Below are positions 51,093 through 59,979 of a stretch of 64,000 nt of DNA, piece after piece (position 1 is the first letter of the stretch; the number at the start of each line of letters is the position of its first letter). The DNA is from Mycetocola lacteus (GTDB taxonomy: Bacteria; Actinomycetota; Actinomycetes; Actinomycetales; Microbacteriaceae), in the NCBI RefSeq assembly GCF_003667575.1, contig NZ_RCUY01000011.1, forward strand, positions 62,001 to 126,000, written 5' to 3'. The position numbers were made by a program, and so were the translations under genes. The notes beneath the pieces are model-generated. The model was given only the letters and a program-made list of their open reading frames with translations, did not search any database and was not told where the DNA came from.

Positions 51093-54014
51093 TTACTTCA
51101 GCGCGGCGTTGGCGCGGTCAACCGCGTCACTCAGCGCCTTGTCGGCGGTGCCATAGGCGGCCCAGTCTCCCGACTCGAGCGCCTTCTGCTTGTCCTTCAT
51201 GGCCTGGGCGGCATCATTCAGGGCGGTGCGCAGGTCCTCGGCCTTAGCCGGGTCCACCGGCGCATCGGTGCTCGGGGTCTCGGTTCCGGGGTCCGGTTCA
51301 CCGGTTCCCGGGTTTTCCGTCCCACCCGGCTCGGTCGGCACGATGCCTCCGTCGCCGGCGCTCGCACCCGAGTCTCCACCGAAGAGCTCATCCAGAGCCT
51401 CATCCAGCGTCGACTTGAACGCGATCTTGTCACCGAAGGCCACCAGCACACGCTGCAGCAGCGGGAACTTGGTGGTACCGCTGGACTGCACATACACGGG
51501 CTGGACGTAGAGCAGACCGCCACCCACGGGAACCGTCAGCAGGTTACCGTTGATCACCTCGGTCTGACCCTGCTTCAGCAGGTTGATCTCCTTCGAGACC
51601 TCCTGGTTTGCGTTGAACGTGTTCTGCACCTGACCCGGACCGGGGATCGCATCCCCCGAAGTCAACGTGAGCAATCGGAGCTTGCCGTAGTCGGCGCTCT
51701 TTTTACCCTTCTCGTTTCCGGCGTTTGCATCGGCGGCCAGGTAACCGGTCAGCACGTTACGGCTGTCTTCACCCTTGCCCGGCGGGATGAAGGACGAGTA
51801 GAGCGAGAAGCTCGGCTTGTCCTGACCCGGCATCTGCATCGTCAGGTAGTACGGCGGCTGCAGGCGCGGGTCGTCCTTCTTGGACTGCGGGTCGGACGGG
51901 GTGATCCACTTGTCGGTCTCCGAGAAGAACTGGCCGGCGTTGGTGACGTGGTAGTCACCGAGGATCTTGCGCTGCACCTTGAACATGTCGCTCGGGTAGC
52001 GCACGTGGCTCAGCAGGTCACCGCTCATCTCGGAGATCGGGCGGATCGTGTTGGGGTAGATCTTCTGCCAGGTCTTCAGAATCGCGTCATCGGTGTCCCA
52101 CGCGTAGAGCTTCACCGAACCGTCATACGCGTCCACGGTCGCCTTGACCGAGTTGCGCATGTAGTTGATGTCATCCAGCGCGAAGGACTGTCCACCCTCG
52201 GCGTCCTGAATCGAGTTCGAGAGGCTCACGGTCTTCGAGTAGGGGAAGTCGGCCGAGGTGGTGTATCCATCCACGATCCAGACGATCCGGCCGTCTACCA
52301 CCGAGGGGTACGGGTCCGAGTCCAGGTCGAGGTACGGGGCCGCCTTCTTCACTCGGGCCGCCGGGTCGCGGTCATAGAGGATCTGCGAGTCGTTGGTCAC
52401 ATCCGAGGACAGGAAGATCTGCTCGGACTGGAACTTCAGCGCGTACACCAGCTTCTTGAAGATGTTGTCGAGCTTGGGTCCACCATCACCGGTGAACGTG
52501 TAGTAGGCCTGCTGGTCACCCTCGCGGCTGGCCGGGTAGTCCAGCTCGATCGGGTCGGTGCCCTTGGGGGCGCCCACGATCGAGTAGCGCGGCGACTGCT
52601 CGCCGAAGTACACCCGCGGCTCGAACTTACCCAGCTCACCGGTGGAGGGAATTCCCGACTGCATGAAAACGGGCTGACCATCGGAGGAGCGCTTGTTACC
52701 GTAGGCGGCAACCAGGCCATAGCCGTGGGTGTAGACCAGCGAGGAGTTCACCCAGTTCGCGTCCAGGCCGGCCTGGTTGAGCTCACGCACGGCGACCACG
52801 GCGTCCTGGCTGCGTCCGTCGATCTCGTAGCGGTCAACGTCCAGGACCTTGGGGAAGCTGTAGTACTGCTTGAACTGCTCGAGCTGCTGGAACGACTTGG
52901 TCACCACGGCCGGGTCGATGATCCGGATGTTTGCGGTGGTCTCGGCGTCCTGACGCAGCGCGCCCGGCTCGGCGTCGGTGGTCGCGGCATAGGGAATCTC
53001 CTGGACATCGCTCAGCCCATAGGCCGCCCGCGTCAGGTCGATATTCTTCTGCAGATAGGGGGTTTCCAGGGCCTTCTCATTCGGCTGAACCTGGAAGCGC
53101 TGAACCAGCGCCGGGTAGGCCAGGCCCAGAACCAGCGCGGACACCAGCAGCAGCGCGGTACCCACCACGGGCAGGCGCCAGCGGCCCACAAACGCGGTCA
53201 CAAAGAACAGGATGGCCACCAGTGCGGCGATACCGGCGAGGATCATCTTGCCGGGGATCGTGGCGTTGGCATCGGCGTAGTTCACACCGGTAAACCGGCT
53301 GGACACGGTGGTCAGGGTCGCGTACTGGTCAAGCCAGATCGACACCGCCTGCAGCAGCAGGTAGACGCCGGCGAGGACGGCGATCTGCACGCGGGCATGC
53401 TTGGAGATGCGCAGCTCGCGACCGCTCAGGTGAATCGAACCGTAGAGGTAGGACACCACGGCGGTGAGGATCAGGCTGAGCAGGATCACGGCGGAGGCGA
53501 AGGCCACCACGCCGCGGAAGAAGGGGAGGTCGAACATGTAGAACGACGCGTCCAGACCAAACTGCGGGTCGGTGGTTCCGGTCGGGGTCGAGTTGAACCA
53601 CAGCAGAACCTCCTTCCAGCGTCCGGCCACCGAAAGACCCGCGAAGAGGCCCAGGACTACCGGAATGCCGTAGGTCGCCAGGCGACGCAGCGGCTCGATC
53701 AGTTCCTGGTAGCGATCCAGCTGGCTGGAGAGCTTGGCATAGACCGGTCGCAGGCGGTAGGCCAGCTGAATGCTGAGCCACACCGGCACCGCCATGCCGA
53801 TAAAACCGATCAGGAACATGGCGCTGGTCCCGATCCACTGGGTGGCAAGCACCTCGGTGAATCCCAGCTGGTCATACCAGAGGAAGTCCGTGTAGAAGCC
53901 GGAGAACGCGAAGAATGCGACGACGAGCACGCCGACGATAATCACGGTCAGGGCAAGGGGAGACCTCTTTTTTCTGGGGGCTGAAGTTGATGCAGTATTT
54001 GATGCTGACGTCAC
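51093..54014 (-). CDS. UPF0182 family large membrane protein
   Basis: A 973-residue protein with seven or more N-terminal helices (to ~320) and a large extracytoplasmic domain. FYTDFLWYDQLGF at ~40 and the DPQFGLDASFYMFDLPFFR motif are diagnostic of UPF0182, an actinobacterial and cyanobacterial family of unknown function. The C-terminus adds a Gly/Pro/Thr-rich linker and a short helical segment (KAEDLRTALNDAAQAMKDK). GTG start at 54014 has GAAGG 6 nt upstream. Its homologue (Rv3193c) sits beside the PDZ-Lon protease and zincin genes in mycobacteria, as here. Confidence 0.95.
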   Translation of the reverse strand: MTSASNTASTSAPRKKRSPLALTVIIVGVLVVAFFAFSGFYTDFLWYDQLGFTEVLATQWIGTSAMFLIGFIGMAVPVWLSIQLAYRLRPVYAKLSSQLDRYQELIEPLRRLATYGIPVVLGLFAGLSVAGRWKEVLLWFNSTPTGTTDPQFGLDASFYMFDLPFFRGVVAFASAVILLSLILTAVVSYLYGSIHLSGRELRISKHARVQIAVLAGVYLLLQAVSIWLDQYATLTTVSSRFTGVNYADANATIPGKMILAGIAALVAILFFVTAFVGRWRLPVVGTALLLVSALVLGLAYPALVQRFQVQPNEKALETPYLQKNIDLTRAAYGLSDVQEIPYAATTDAEPGALRQDAETTANIRIIDPAVVTKSFQQLEQFKQYYSFPKVLDVDRYEIDGRSQDAVVAVRELNQAGLDANWVNSSLVYTHGYGLVAAYGNKRSSDGQPVFMQSGIPSTGELGKFEPRVYFGEQSPRYSIVGAPKGTDPIELDYPASREGDQQAYYTFTGDGGPKLDNIFKKLVYALKFQSEQIFLSSDVTNDSQILYDRDPAARVKKAAPYLDLDSDPYPSVVDGRIVWIVDGYTTSADFPYSKTVSLSNSIQDAEGGQSFALDDINYMRNSVKATVDAYDGSVKLYAWDTDDAILKTWQKIYPNTIRPISEMSGDLLSHVRYPSDMFKVQRKILGDYHVTNAGQFFSETDKWITPSDPQSKKDDPRLQPPYYLTMQMPGQDKPSFSLYSSFIPPGKGEDSRNVLTGYLAADANAGNEKGKKSADYGKLRLLTLTSGDAIPGPGQVQNTFNANQEVSKEINLLKQGQTEVINGNLLTVPVGGGLLYVQPVYVQSSGTTKFPLLQRVLVAFGDKIAFKSTLDEALDELFGGDSGASAGDGGIVPTEPGGTENPGTGEPDPGTETPSTDAPVDPAKAEDLRTALNDAAQAMKDKQKALESGDWAAYGTADKALSDAVDRANAALK

Positions 54015-54064
54015 AGTAGGCCTTCGTTGGTATTCGGGGTCGTCACCCCAGTCTACGCGGGAAA

Positions 54065-54087
54065 CGCCGGGCGGGTCCCGCCCGGCG
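54065..54087. terminator. GC-rich hairpin upstream of UPF0182
   Basis: An inverted repeat CGCCGGGCG/CGCCCGGCG with a short loop. It would end transcription coming from the AraC-type gene or the ORF remnant before UPF0182 begins. Confidence 0.5.
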
Positions 54088-54117
54088 ACGCAATTTCATG
54101 TCGCTGTCGACACTCTC

Positions 54118-54282
54118 CTAGGACGTGGGTGTCCCCACTTCGGGGGTGGCCGGTGTAACCGGTGCGGCACCGGTTGTTCCCAGAATGTTCAGGCTGGTGA
54201 TCCAGAGGCGATCCAGTTGTGCGGGATCATTGGACTCCGTTGCACACGGCACCAGCTCCTCCAGCCGAGCAGCCAGTGCACG
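54118..54282 (-). pseudogene. possible gene remnant or small ORF
   Basis: The 394-bp gap 54015-54408 holds one reading frame that looks coding: from after a TGA at 54285 it reads ALAARLEELVPCATESNDP and continues to DRLWITSLNILG and a Pro/Thr-rich tail ending at TAG 54118. A GTG at 54252 has GGAGG five bases before it, so a 44-residue peptide is possible. Upstream frames are broken, which fits the decayed 3' end of a small exported protein gene. No family is recognised. Confidence 0.35.
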
Positions 54283-54408
54283 TCATGTATCACACGGGGG
54301 CGGTTTGAACTTCAGCGGTCAGCGTAAACGGATTCTGCGGAAGATTGAATAGCGGACATGGTTGCGTGCGCGACGGACAGGCGCCTACCCCGGGGCGATC
54401 CCTGAAGG

Positions 54409-55332
54409 TCAGTCCGCTTCGGTCACCCTCCGGCGACGCCAGCGACCGGGCGAGACTCCATAGATCCGCCGAAACGCGGTGGAGAACGCATACTCGTTGG
54501 CGTATCCCACTCCCGCGGCAATCGTGGCGAGTGACGCCTCACCACGGGTGAGCGCATCGGCCGCTCGTCGCATCCGTAGTACCGTCAGGTATCGTCCGGG
54601 CGGCTCCCCCACCATCGTCCGGAACCGCGCGGCAAAGGCGGCGCGGGACAGACCGACGATCCCGGCCAGCGCATCCACCGTGTGTGCGGCACCGGGGTCC
54701 CGGTGAATCGCCCGCAGGGCCGGGGCGAGCAGTGGATCGGCCAGGCCGCGGTACCACCCGGGGCATTGACTGTCAGGCCGGCCCCACCAGGTGCGTAACG
54801 AGTAGACGAGGATCAGATCAAGAATCCGATCCAGGATGGATTGGCGGCCGTCCTCCCCCGAATCGGCCTCGGTGGCCATCACCTCCACCAGCACACGATG
54901 GGCCGGCTCCAGCTCGCCCGAGCGCAGCACTACGACCCGGGGCAGCGTGGCCAGGAAGGCCTCGCTCAGCCCACCCTCCATCCGGTATGCCCCGCAGAGT
55001 ATGCGTGCATCGTGGACCGCGGGCTCATCCGATCCCCGCATCCGCGCCTCGCCGATGGGCTCCACCGGGACCCCGGGCGCGCTCACCAGCGTGTAGGGCG
55101 TGCCGGCGGTGACCAGCACCACGTCGCCTGCGGCCAGATCCAGCGCCGGAATTCCCGGGACCTCGATCAGACCCGCGCCGCGCAACAGGACGTGCGCCGT
55201 CAGCGCGCGACCGCCCGAAAACCCCAGACCCCAGGGGGCGCGGCGATCCAGTATCGAAAACACCGCACCGCGAGCCCGAGCCTGACTCAGCTCCTCCGAG
55301 AGAACATCCACATCCTCATCGTAGACGCACAC
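54409..55332 (-). CDS. AraC family regulator with cupin-like sensor domain
   Basis: A 307-residue regulator. The N-terminal ~180 residues form a Cupin_6-type domain (LLRGAGLIEV, AGDVVLVTAG); the C-terminal AraC HTH has GLSRAAFAARFRTMVGEPPGRYL and YANEYAFSTAFRRIYGVSPGRWRR. GTG 55332 is preferred, since the longer frame would run into the divergent gene. It is divergent from an NmrA-like oxidoreductase gene across 59 bp, the usual regulator-target arrangement. Confidence 0.92.
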   Translation of the reverse strand: MCVYDEDVDVLSEELSQARARGAVFSILDRRAPWGLGFSGGRALTAHVLLRGAGLIEVPGIPALDLAAGDVVLVTAGTPYTLVSAPGVPVEPIGEARMRGSDEPAVHDARILCGAYRMEGGLSEAFLATLPRVVVLRSGELEPAHRVLVEVMATEADSGEDGRQSILDRILDLILVYSLRTWWGRPDSQCPGWYRGLADPLLAPALRAIHRDPGAAHTVDALAGIVGLSRAAFAARFRTMVGEPPGRYLTVLRMRRAADALTRGEASLATIAAGVGYANEYAFSTAFRRIYGVSPGRWRRRRVTEAD

Positions 55333-55391
55333 GAATCTTTTCGAGCCGAATAGGCATTGTTTGGAACCTTCAGCGTTTCTAGTCTGGGCCC

Positions 55392-56216
55392 ATGACAGCA
55401 TTTTTGATTCTCGGCGGCACCGGTAAGGTGGGCCGCCGACTCGCCACCCACCTCTCATCTGCAGGTGTCAGCGTCCGCGCGGTCGGCCGCCGGACCGCCA
55501 TCCCGTTCGACTGGGACGATCCCACAACCTGGGGCGCCGCGCTTGAGGACATCACCGGCATCTTCATCGTGGGCCCCGGCTCGGCCCGGGACTGGTCCCC
55601 GGCCCTCGCCGCGTTCCTGAACCAGGCCCTCGATGCCGGGGTCACCCACGCCGTGCTGCTCTCGGCCCGAGGAGTGGAGTTTCTGCCCGACGGCAACGTG
55701 GCCCGTGCCGAGGCCGCCATCGCCCGGGCACCGATTCCGCAGACCATTCTGCGTCCCACACACTTCGCGCAGAACTTCACCGAGGCCATGTTTGTGCCCC
55801 GCGACGGCCGGGTGCGGGCACCGCTGGGCGAGGGGCTGGAGCCGTTTATCGACGTGCGCGACATTGTCGAAGTTGCGGCCACCGTCCTGATTGAGTCCGC
55901 ATCCGCCGCGGGCACGGTCCATACCGGAGTCATCGAACTCTCCGGTCCACGGGCGCTCTCGATGACCCGGGCGCTGGAGATGATCGCCACGGCCACCGGT
56001 GTTCCCGCGCGCTTTGACAACGAGGATGAGGACACCCACCGCGAAACGATGCGCGCCGCGGGGGTCCCGGAGGAGTACATTCGCTGGCGGCTCGCGATGC
56101 TGCGCGGCATTCGTGATGGCAAGGATGCCTACCTCAGCACCGGGGTCCGTGCGGTGCTGGGACGCGAGGCTACATCCTTCGCCGAGTGGATCGAGCGGGA
56201 GATGCGCACGCGCTGA
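55392..56216 (+). CDS. NmrA-like NAD(P)-binding protein
   Basis: A 274-residue Rossmann-fold protein of the atypical SDR (NmrA) group. ILGGTGKVGRRLATHL is the dinucleotide-binding loop, and RPTHFAQNF and PFIDVRDI are conserved in quinone-oxidoreductase-like and NmrA-like proteins. It lacks the YxxxK of classical SDRs. It probably responds to the adjacent AraC-type regulator. The substrate is unknown. Confidence 0.9.
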   Translation: MTAFLILGGTGKVGRRLATHLSSAGVSVRAVGRRTAIPFDWDDPTTWGAALEDITGIFIVGPGSARDWSPALAAFLNQALDAGVTHAVLLSARGVEFLPDGNVARAEAAIARAPIPQTILRPTHFAQNFTEAMFVPRDGRVRAPLGEGLEPFIDVRDIVEVAATVLIESASAAGTVHTGVIELSGPRALSMTRALEMIATATGVPARFDNEDEDTHRETMRAAGVPEEYIRWRLAMLRGIRDGKDAYLSTGVRAVLGREATSFAEWIEREMRTR

Positions 56217-56239
56217 TTTTGGTGTCAAAGCGCCAAAAA

Positions 56240-56273
56240 GCAGTGCCGACCGGGGTGACCCGGTCGGCACTGC
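56240..56273. terminator. bidirectional terminator
   Basis: A perfect 15-bp stem (56240-56254 with 56259-56273, loop GTGA) between the convergent NmrA-like and PDZ-Lon genes. Confidence 0.85.
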
Positions 56274-56282
56274 TGCACCACC

Positions 56283-57398
56283 CTACTTGCAGGTGGGGAG
56301 GGCGTCGAGGTCGCCCTTATTCTTGATCGTGTCCAGGACCTTCAGCGAGTCGGTCAGTTTCTCGGTGGAGAACACCCGCAGCCCGTCGGGTACGTGACCC
56401 ACGACCTCGTCACAGTTCGAGGCGGGGGCCAGGAAGTAGGTGGCACCGGCGTTCTTGGCACCGTAGAGCTTCTGCCGAATACCGCCGATCGGTCCCACGG
56501 TTCCGGCCGCATCGATGGTTCCGGTGCCGGCCACATGCGCGCCGCCGGTGAGGTCATCGCCGGAGAGCTTGTCGATGATCCCCAGGGCAAACATCATGCC
56601 GGCGCTGGGTCCGCCGATGTCGGCCAGGTTGATCTTGACCTCGAAGGGGAAATCGAACACCTCGCCCGTGCCCACGCCGATCACCGCGCGCTGGGAACCG
56701 TCGCTCGCGGTGGCCAGGGTCGGCGTCATATCGATCTTCAGCGGGGCACCATCGCGGGTGACCTCCATCGTCAGCGCCTTCTCGGTCCCGTTCTCCTTGA
56801 CCAGCTTCTGCACACCCTCCAGGTCGTCCACCGGGGTTCCGTTGACCGAAACGACCTCATCGCCGACCTTGAGCTTGCCATCGGCCGGAGCGCCGCCCTG
56901 AATCATGGTGACCCGGAGGTGCGAGGGAACCGCATAGCCCTGGTGTTTCAGCGCCGCGGCGATCGCGTCCTGCTGGGAGCTGACCATGAGCTGCTGGTTC
57001 TGCTCATTGCGCTGATCGGTGGTCACACCGGCCGGGTAGATCTCATCAATCGGAACCACGGTGCGCTCCCGATCAAACCACGAAGAAATGACGCTGAGCC
57101 AGGTGGCCGGACGCTCACGGTCACCCAGAAGCTGAACCGTCAGCAGGTCAAGGTTGCCGGTGGTTTTATGGGTCTGCTCACCGTTGATCTCGATGATCGG
57201 AACCTCTTTGTCCTTGATCATCGTGGTGCCCAGGGTGTTTTCCACCGGGCCCGGCTGCTGCACCAGATAGGTACTCGGGGCGAAGGCCAGAATCAGCAAA
57301 AGGCCCATCGCGACCAGCAGAAACACCCAACCGGTGCGGCGACGACGCGCACGCGGGTCACTCTGCTGTGCGGCATGGGGCTGTTCAAATAGCGACAC
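56283..57398 (-). CDS. PDZ and Lon-like (S16) membrane protease, YlbL type
   Basis: A 371-residue protein. A basic N-terminus and one membrane helix (~25-45) place the rest outside. A PDZ domain lies at ~155-220 (KLKVGDEVVSVNGTPV) and a Lon-type proteolytic domain follows with the catalytic dyad Ser265 (IGGPSAGMM) and Lys310 (IRQKLYGA), 45 residues apart as in Lon. There is no ATPase domain. The homologue in M. tuberculosis (Rv3194c) also neighbours UPF0182. Confidence 0.93.
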   Translation of the reverse strand: MSLFEQPHAAQQSDPRARRRRTGWVFLLVAMGLLLILAFAPSTYLVQQPGPVENTLGTTMIKDKEVPIIEINGEQTHKTTGNLDLLTVQLLGDRERPATWLSVISSWFDRERTVVPIDEIYPAGVTTDQRNEQNQQLMVSSQQDAIAAALKHQGYAVPSHLRVTMIQGGAPADGKLKVGDEVVSVNGTPVDDLEGVQKLVKENGTEKALTMEVTRDGAPLKIDMTPTLATASDGSQRAVIGVGTGEVFDFPFEVKINLADIGGPSAGMMFALGIIDKLSGDDLTGGAHVAGTGTIDAAGTVGPIGGIRQKLYGAKNAGATYFLAPASNCDEVVGHVPDGLRVFSTEKLTDSLKVLDTIKNKGDLDALPTCK

Positions 57399-57496
57399 GG
57401 GGGCCTTTCCTCAACACAGAGCCGCACCACGGGAGCCGTGATGGGGCATAGACATCCAGACTAGAGCCTGGAAACCTCAAATTCACTGAGATCCAC

Positions 57497-58279
57497 TCAC
57501 TCCACACCGGCGACGCCGCACAGGGCGAAGCCCGCGCCGTGCTGGATAGTGAGTTCCTCCTCCTCGCCACGCAGCGTGCAGGAGACCTCGCCGTCGGGGT
57601 GATCGCTGACGACGCGGATCTCGGCATAGTCGCCGACCGCGATATCCAGCCGAATGGGTTTCAACGCGATCAGGGTGTCGGAGTACTCGGAGCCATCCGG
57701 ACGCAGCACGGTGTAGCGGGCGGGCACGGGAGAGGAAGCCGCAAGCTCGACGCTGACGGTCCGCGCCCCCTCGGCGGGCGTCACATCCACGATCCGGGTT
57801 CCCGCGACGCCGCCGCTGTTCACCGCAACCCCTAATCCCAACAGCAGGCACAGCGGCACCACCATCAGCCAGCCCAGTGCCCCCACACATACGGCGACGA
57901 TGGACAGGGTGCGACCGCGTCCGGCGCGCTGGATCGCCACCGCGCCGGCGCCGGCGGCCAGGCCGCGCCGGGCCAGGATGCACTGCCAGAGGCCAAAGAT
58001 TCCGACCGGAAAAAACAGAATTGTCCCGGTGATCGCCAGCGCCAGGTTGGGACGCAGCGGCACCACCTCGGTCTCCTGAAGCAGCGCGGCGTCGGCGTCG
58101 GTAGCCTCGGGGGCCGCACGGTCCAGTGGTGCCGGGAAGCTGGGGAGGGCCTGGGCCGGATCCACCTCGTTCACCTCATGCGGGAACGACGCCGACGGGT
58201 CGCCAGCGTCATGATCCGGGGTGTGCGGGCTGATACTCGGGTCCATTCCTTCGGGGATGTTATTCCTCCATCCAACCAT
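57497..58279 (-). CDS. membrane protein with CD225/DUF4190-like helix pair
   Basis: A 260-residue protein. An acidic, Pro-rich N-terminus (~85 residues) precedes two helices joined by a loop (ALAITGTILFFPVGIFGLWQ and TLSIVAVCVGALGWLMVV), the layout of CD225/DUF4190 proteins. A ~100-residue extracytoplasmic domain with a Cys pair (VSCTLRG and ALCGVAG) ends it. The start is uncertain: ATG 58279 or ATG 58246 (MDPSISP). Function unknown. It is divergent from the zincin gene. Confidence 0.8.
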   Translation of the reverse strand: MVGWRNNIPEGMDPSISPHTPDHDAGDPSASFPHEVNEVDPAQALPSFPAPLDRAAPEATDADAALLQETEVVPLRPNLALAITGTILFFPVGIFGLWQCILARRGLAAGAGAVAIQRAGRGRTLSIVAVCVGALGWLMVVPLCLLLGLGVAVNSGGVAGTRIVDVTPAEGARTVSVELAASSPVPARYTVLRPDGSEYSDTLIALKPIRLDIAVGDYAEIRVVSDHPDGEVSCTLRGEEEELTIQHGAGFALCGVAGVE

Positions 58280-58423
58280 GAATTTGTCCGGGGCCCGGTT
58301 TTCGGCCCGTCACGCACACTGTTCGCGGCGGGCGGACGATAATTGCCCGAAAAACCGATGCCGCTTCGGGACGTACCTGTAGCGTAGAAAGGGCTACTTG
58401 GAGCATTCGGAAAGGTGGCACAC

Positions 58424-59812
58424 GTGCCAGACGAAAACGCAGGCAACCCCGAGGACGAGTTCCGCGAAATGCTGAACCGGTTTATCTCCGGGCAGGGCGG
58501 TATCGACCCGTCCCAGCTCGCCGGTGCCGCCGGTCTGCCCGCCGATCCCGCCGCGCTCTCGGCCATGCTGAGCCAGCTGCAAAACGCGATGCGCGGATCC
58601 ACAGATGGCGGCGTCAACTGGGGTGTGGCCGGAGATCAGGCACGCCAGATCGCCAACGCCCAGAGCGTGGACACCCCCGAGGAGCAGCGCCATGCCCTCG
58701 AACAGGCTCTCAACGTGGCCTCGCTGTGGCTCGCCGATGCGACCACGTTCTCCGAGCTGAGCGCCTCCCCGACCCTGGTCAGCCGTGCCGAATGGGCACG
58801 ATTGAGCATGCCGGTCTGGACCGAGGTGGCCGAGCCGGTGGCCAGCAGCATCTCCGATGCGCTCGCCACGGTCCTGCAGGAGCAGGCACCCGAGGAGCTG
58901 CGGGGCATGATCGCCGGTGCCAGCCAGATGCTGCGCAGCGTGGGCGGCGCCCTGTTCGCGATGCAGCTGGGACAGGTCGTGGGTCAGCTCTCCAGCGAGG
59001 TGGTGTCCGGTGGCGACATCGGCATCCCGCTGATGGAGGATAACCACGCGGTCCTGGTCCCCCAGAACATCGCCGCCTTCGGCGAGGGCCTGGATATCCC
59101 CACCGATCAGGTTCAGCTCTACCTGGCCGTACGCGAACTCGCGCACGCGCGTCTGTTCCGCAACGCCCGCTGGCTGCGCCTGCACCTGATTTCCGCGATT
59201 ACCGCGTTTGCCCGCGGTATCTCGATCGACATCGATGCGATGGAATCCCTGGCCGAGGACTTCGACCCGAGCAACCCCGAGCAGCTGCGCAGCGCGCTGA
59301 GCAACGGCTCGCTGATTCCGCCCAAGACCGAGTCCCAGCTCGCCTCGCTGGCATCGCTGGAAACCACCCTCGCGCTAATCGAGGGCTGGGTGGACGTTGT
59401 CACTGCCCAGGCCACCGTGCGTTTGCCGCGGGCTCAGGCGATCGCCGAAACCGTGCGTCGTCGTCGCGCAACCGGCGGCCCCGCCGAGTCGGCCTTCGCC
59501 GCGCTGGTGGGTCTGGAACTGCGTCCGCGCCGACTGCGCGAAGCCGCGGCGCTGTGGCAGGCAGTGACCGAGGCCGTGGGTACCGAGGCACGCGACGCAC
59601 TCTGGGCACACCCGGATCTGGTGCCGACCGCCGCGGACATCGACGACCCCGAGGGCTTCATTGCCCGCCTCACCGCGCTGGCCCGCGGCGAGGTGCCCGA
59701 GCGCGATGAAATGGATGACGCCCTGGATGCGCTGCTGCGCGGCGAATTCGGAAGCACCGACGGCAGCTCGACCGATTCGACCGAGCCCGGCCCGGACACC
59801 CCCACGGCCTAA
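58424..59812 (+). CDS. zinc-dependent metalloprotease-like protein (DUF2342, RExxH zincin)
   Basis: A 462-residue protein of the actinobacterial zincin-like family once labelled F420-biosynthesis-associated. The metal motif is RELAH (Glu238, His241): the first His of HExxH is Arg, as is common in the family; LIEGWVDVV downstream supplies the usual Glu region. GTG 58424 is chosen because GGAAAGG stands 8 nt before it; GTG 58415 is an alternative. Its mycobacterial homologue Rv3195 has the same neighbours, but no protease activity can be asserted. Confidence 0.9.
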   Translation: MPDENAGNPEDEFREMLNRFISGQGGIDPSQLAGAAGLPADPAALSAMLSQLQNAMRGSTDGGVNWGVAGDQARQIANAQSVDTPEEQRHALEQALNVASLWLADATTFSELSASPTLVSRAEWARLSMPVWTEVAEPVASSISDALATVLQEQAPEELRGMIAGASQMLRSVGGALFAMQLGQVVGQLSSEVVSGGDIGIPLMEDNHAVLVPQNIAAFGEGLDIPTDQVQLYLAVRELAHARLFRNARWLRLHLISAITAFARGISIDIDAMESLAEDFDPSNPEQLRSALSNGSLIPPKTESQLASLASLETTLALIEGWVDVVTAQATVRLPRAQAIAETVRRRRATGGPAESAFAALVGLELRPRRLREAAALWQAVTEAVGTEARDALWAHPDLVPTAADIDDPEGFIARLTALARGEVPERDEMDDALDALLRGEFGSTDGSSTDSTEPGPDTPTA

Positions 59813-59819
59813 TCACGGC

Positions 59820-59869
59820 GAACGCACACATGCGCGAGATCCCTCGGGATCTCGCGCATGTGTGCGTTC
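59820..59869. terminator. very long perfect hairpin after the zincin gene
   Basis: A perfect 23-bp stem (59820-59842 with 59847-59869, loop CTCG) beginning 8 bp past the stop. No U-tract follows, so it may be a terminator or an RNA-stability element. Confidence 0.7.
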
Positions 59870-59979
59870 GGGGCGGCACCGGACAGACCCGTCAGGCGGC
59901 GGGAGCTGTGTCCCGAGTCCGCCCCATTCGCACAGCGCATGTCCGGGTGATCCGGAGCGCCGGGGCGCACACTCGATCC

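Noticed and set aside
51948-53984. Plus-strand open frame of 678 codons opposite UPF0182
   Set aside because: It is the antisense of a clearly conserved membrane protein and has no membrane or domain pattern of its own.
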